From: Nitrospirota bacterium
GTDB lineage: Bacteria; Nitrospirota; Thermodesulfovibrionia; Thermodesulfovibrionales; JdFR-86
NCBI GenBank assembly: GCA_030638335.1
Contig: DAOWET010000001.1
Location: 1-38,324, forward strand
DNA length: 38,324 nt
Direction: 5' to 3'
The position numbers and the translations under genes were made by a program. The notes beneath the pieces are model-generated. The model was not told the origin of the DNA. It did no database searches and saw nothing but the letters and a program-made list of their open reading frames with translations. This document shows, one piece after another, positions 34,845 through 38,324 of the stretch (position 1 is the stretch's first letter; the number at the start of each line of letters is the position of its first letter).

Positions 34845-36319
34845 CAGCCCCCCTTCTCCATCGAGTGTATGGCCTCGCGGGCCACCTCGATGTCGCTGAA
34901 CATGGTGCGCACACCGGAGATTTCCTGGTAATCCTCATGGCCCTTGCCCGCTATAAGGACAGTGTCCCCGGGAGATGCTTCAGCCATGGCCGCATGTATC
35001 GCTTTAGCGCGGTCCGGCTCTACCATGTAATTGCCGTTTCCTGCACCGCGAACAATATCCTCAATGATCGTCTCCGGGTCCTCGCTGCGCGGGTTGTCCG
35101 AAGTGATTATGCTGAGATCGCTCAACTGGGTTGCCGCAGCCCCCATTACGGGCCTCTTTGCCTTGTCCCTGTCTCCCCCACAGCCAAAGACCGTGATAAC
35201 CCTGCCGCCCTTGCGGGTAAACTCGCGCGCGCTCTCGATCAGCCTACTGAGGGCGTCTCCGGTATGGGCAAAATCGATGATACAGAGGAATCCCTGACCT
35301 TCCTCCACCTTCATGAACCTCCCATTAACTGCACCGGCCTTTGAGATCGCTGAAAGGGCCTCTGGCATATCAAACCCCAGAGACACACAGGCCCCGGCTG
35401 CGGCCAGGATGTTCCAGACATTGGGGCGCCCAAGCATAGAGGTCCTGACCTCATGGCTCCGGCCCTCGAAAGATACGGTGAAGCTGAGCCCCTCCTGAGC
35501 ACTGTGTATATCGCGTGCCACTATGTCCGCATCCTCCGTGGTTGCGTAAGTGATGACCTTTCCTTCACATAACCGGGCAAGCTCGCGCCCATAGGGGTCG
35601 TCCACGTTAATGATCGCCGGCCCATCGAGGAGTTCAAGGAAGAGCCTGCTTTTGGCTCTAAAATACTCTTCCATCGTGTGATGGAAATCCAGGTGCTCGC
35701 CTGTGAGGTTCGTGAACACCGCCGAGGCAAACCTTGTTGAGTCAGCCCTCCTCTGGGCAAGGGCATGGCTTGATACCTCTGAGGCCACGTGCGTGCAACC
35801 TGCCTTGAGCATCTCGGCCAGCAGGCCCTGGAACTCCGGCGCTTCGGGCGTTGTGAAGGGAGCCGGGAGGGTCTTGTCCCCAATAAAGTAATTGATCGTG
35901 CCCACCATGCCTACCTTCTTCCCTGCGGCCGACAGGGCGGAGCGCATCATATGTGCAGTGGTGGTCTTGCCGTTTGTGCCCGTGATACCCACAACATCCA
36001 TGCGCTCTGATGGGCGGCCATGGAACACGCTCGAAAGATGGGCAAGCGCGCTCCTTGCCCCTGCTACCCCGACATAAGGTGTCTGCGTGTCCATCGCCTC
36101 CGGACGCGTTGGGCCCTCTGCAACTACGGCTGAGGCGCCTTTTAGAAGGACATCACCTATGTAGGCGGCCCCATCGAAGCTCTCGCCCCTGAGCGCCACA
36201 AAGACATCTCCGGCCTCAAGCCTGCGCGAGTCGTACGCAACCCCGGCGACTTCCACGTCAACCTGTCCGCTTATGCTGTCCACGCCTTTCATGGCCTCTA
36301 TCATCTCCCCGAGCCTCAT
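34844..36319 (-). CDS. murE: UDP-N-acetylmuramoyl-tripeptide synthetase (MurE)
   Basis: ITGTNGKTTTAHMMRSALS, TSDNPRSEDPETIIEDI, LIAGKGHEDYQ. Confidence 0.95.
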   Translation of the reverse strand: MRLGEMIEAMKGVDSISGQVDVEVAGVAYDSRRLEAGDVFVALRGESFDGAAYIGDVLLKGASAVVAEGPTRPEAMDTQTPYVGVAGARSALAHLSSVFHGRPSERMDVVGITGTNGKTTTAHMMRSALSAAGKKVGMVGTINYFIGDKTLPAPFTTPEAPEFQGLLAEMLKAGCTHVASEVSSHALAQRRADSTRFASAVFTNLTGEHLDFHHTMEEYFRAKSRLFLELLDGPAIINVDDPYGRELARLCEGKVITYATTEDADIVARDIHSAQEGLSFTVSFEGRSHEVRTSMLGRPNVWNILAAAGACVSLGFDMPEALSAISKAGAVNGRFMKVEEGQGFLCIIDFAHTGDALSRLIESAREFTRKGGRVITVFGCGGDRDKAKRPVMGAAATQLSDLSIITSDNPRSEDPETIIEDIVRGAGNGNYMVEPDRAKAIHAAMAEASPGDTVLIAGKGHEDYQEISGVRTMFSDIEVAREAIHSMEKGG

Positions 36320-36323
36320 TGAC

Positions 36324-38033
36324 CTAGAAATCCCCGTTCCTGACCAGAAGGATGTTCTTGTCCCGGAAATCGTCCCTTGGCACGTTCATGTAAGCCAGTG
36401 CCTGCGAAGCTATAGCACTGAACGCAGGGGCTGCCACACGTCCGCCGTAGTACTGCTTCTTTGGCTCGAACACCACAACTACAAGGGCAAAGCGGGGATT
36501 GTCAGCCGGCACAAAACCCACAAAGGAACTTACATAACGTTCATGGGAGTACTCTCCAGAGTCAGGGTCGATAAGCCTGGTGGTGCCGGTCTTGCCAGCC
36601 ACGAGGTTTCCGCTCACCGCCGCCTCGCGCGCGGTGCCGCCCTCCTGGGTCACGGAGATCAGGATGTCCTTCAGGATGTTGGTCGTATGGGTGGAGATTA
36701 TCTGGTCACCGAGGCCGGGATTGAACTGCTTGAGAACCGTACCGTCAGATGCCACCACCTCTCTGACCACATGCGGAGAAACAAGCCAGCCGCCGTTTGC
36801 AACCACGGCGTATGCCCTCAGGATCTGAAGCGGGGTGACCGCGACCTCGTATCCGATGCTTATTGCGGCTTGGGATGTCTCAGACCATCGCTTGGAATCC
36901 CTCACTATGCCCGGGGCCTCCCCTGGCAGGTCCACGCCCGTGCGAGAGCCGAACCCGAACTTGCTGATGTAGTCATGGAAGGTGCGGTTGTCCAGCAGGC
37001 TGCCCATCTGGATCGTCCCCACGTTTGAGGAGGTCTTGATCACCTCTGTAAACAGAATCCTGTCCTGGCGTCTGGAATCGTACACCCTCATGGGCCCCAC
37101 GTCGATGAAACCATCGCTTACGTCAAACTCCGTGTGCGGGGTAACCACTTCCTCTTCAAGCACGGCAGCTGCCGTCACCACCTTGAAAGTGGAGCCCGGC
37201 TCATACGGGTCGGTAATTGCCCGGTTTCTGCGGCTTGAGATCCTGGAGCCGCCGGGGTCATTGAGGTCATAGGTGGGCCTGCTTGCCATGGCGAGTATCT
37301 CGCCGTTATAAGGGTCCATCATGATAGCGATGGCAGAGGCCGCTTCCCATTTCTCGATCGCGTCATCCAGTGCCTGCTCGGAGATATACTGAAGCCCCTC
37401 GTCTATGGTGAGCACAAGCCCGTTGCCCCGGCTCTGCACATCCAGGCCCTCGGAGAGCGTTCTTCCGGCAGCGTCCTTTGAGACAAGGATCTTCTTGACC
37501 TCTCCTTGCAGGTCCTCGTTATATTCAAGCTCCACCCCCTCAAGGGGCTGGTTATCCACTCCCACAAAACCGATAAGGTGCGAGGCGAGCCTTCCCTTTG
37601 GATACAGCCTCTTGGACTCCGGGAGGAAACCCACCCCCTCAAGTCCCAGGCCCCTCAGGCGCTCGGCAGGCGCGGCCTCCATCTTGCGCTTTATCCATAC
37701 GAAATTCCTGTTTGACCGCAGAGAGGCCAGCACACGGTCGTAACTGCGTCCTGTAGCGTCTGAAAGCGCTGAGGATACCGCACCCGGGCTCTGAACTCTG
37801 AAAGGCCTGCCGTATACTGAGTAGGAGTCAACGTTCACGGCCAGAGCCCTGCCGCGCCTGTCAAGGATCAGGCCGCGGTTTACGGAGACGTCCACCTGCA
37901 CCTGCTGCTGATTGCGCGCCTTGGCGGCCAGGGCATCATGGTCCAGAAGCATCAGGTCAGCAAGACGAATGCCTACCAGCAGAAAGCCGAACATCACTGC
38001 TGTGCTCAGTACTGCCGCGCGCTTGCTCTCCAT
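36324..38033 (-). CDS. ftsI: Division-specific peptidoglycan transpeptidase (penicillin-binding protein)
   Basis: NRGLILDRRGRALAVNVDSYSVYG, EPGSTFKVVTAAAVL (SxxK), SSNVG (SxN), AGKTGTTRLID (KTG). Confidence 0.95.
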   Translation of the reverse strand: MESKRAAVLSTAVMFGFLLVGIRLADLMLLDHDALAAKARNQQQVQVDVSVNRGLILDRRGRALAVNVDSYSVYGRPFRVQSPGAVSSALSDATGRSYDRVLASLRSNRNFVWIKRKMEAAPAERLRGLGLEGVGFLPESKRLYPKGRLASHLIGFVGVDNQPLEGVELEYNEDLQGEVKKILVSKDAAGRTLSEGLDVQSRGNGLVLTIDEGLQYISEQALDDAIEKWEAASAIAIMMDPYNGEILAMASRPTYDLNDPGGSRISSRRNRAITDPYEPGSTFKVVTAAAVLEEEVVTPHTEFDVSDGFIDVGPMRVYDSRRQDRILFTEVIKTSSNVGTIQMGSLLDNRTFHDYISKFGFGSRTGVDLPGEAPGIVRDSKRWSETSQAAISIGYEVAVTPLQILRAYAVVANGGWLVSPHVVREVVASDGTVLKQFNPGLGDQIISTHTTNILKDILISVTQEGGTAREAAVSGNLVAGKTGTTRLIDPDSGEYSHERYVSSFVGFVPADNPRFALVVVVFEPKKQYYGGRVAAPAFSAIASQALAYMNVPRDDFRDKNILLVRNGDF

Positions 38034-38324
38034 TAATCCGCTCTCCCCTGTCTTGTCTCTGAGGCCTGTCTCACAGAGACATAGTCACGCTTTACGTAAA
38101 CAACACGTTCCCTGTCAGGTATGCTCAGCGCCAGGCCCTTGTCCCGCATGTGCTGGATGGAGCGTAAAGAAAAAAGCTCCGCCTCCATGGTTTTTCTTTC
38201 CTTGAGGGCCTGTGCCTTGCGGCTCTCCAGCTCTCCTATCTGGTATTCGAGCGTCGTAATGCCGGAGACCGTCCATACAATTCCGAATATCCCGGCAAAA
38301 AGCGTCAAGGCAAGCACAAAGGTC
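38033..38324 (-). CDS. ftsL: FtsL-like division protein, probably 5'-truncated by the window end
   Basis: Short N-terminal TM plus coiled coil, adjacent to ftsI at the head of the dcw series; the frame stays open to the window end. Confidence 0.7.
   Translation of the reverse strand, partial: TFVLALTLFAGIFGIVWTVSGITTLEYQIGELESRKAQALKERKTMEAELFSLRSIQHMRDKGLALSIPDRERVVYVKRDYVSVRQASETRQGRAD

Noticed and set aside
1-38324. CRISPR arrays, tRNA/rRNA genes, transposases, integrases, toxin-antitoxin or defence genes
   Set aside because: None recognised by eye on either strand; a tRNAscan/Infernal run would be needed to exclude small RNA genes fully.

Overview
This is a bacterial chromosomal window dominated by core genes. 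The minus strand of the right half (about 21.9-38.3 kb) holds a complete dcw cell-wall/division cluster, in transcription order ftsL(partial)-ftsI-murE-murF-mraY-murD-ftsW-murG-murC-murB-ddl-ftsQ-ftsA-ftsZ, followed by ilvB-ilvN. The left half holds truA(-), a Sfum_1244-like gene, an SGNH hydrolase gene, argS, a coiled-coil/zinc-ribbon gene(-), ilvE, a small secreted protein(-), a 1.2-kaa NHL/FN3/transglutaminase-like/TPR secreted protein(-), a NosL-like gene, an RseC-like gene, an EF-G-like GTPase, a small secreted protein, ileS and lspA. No tRNA, rRNA, CRISPR array or transposase was recognised. The most interesting non-coding signals are: (1) a dispersed ~100-nt repeat in two convergent intergenic regions (5345-5446 and 19340-19441), 1-2 nt from the stop codons of the opposing genes, whose arms show compensatory changes and G.U pairs consistent with a plus-strand structured RNA; (2) a possible third, larger and diverged copy directly after argS (4891-5055); (3) a decayed duplicate of the argS promoter and start (1955-2030) ending in a 10-codon ORF, separated from real argS by an SGNH-hydrolase gene; (4) apparently leaderless promoters (argS, ilvE), with a 14-bp perfect palindrome over the ilvE -10. 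All family calls come from reading motifs by eye; no database search was run.
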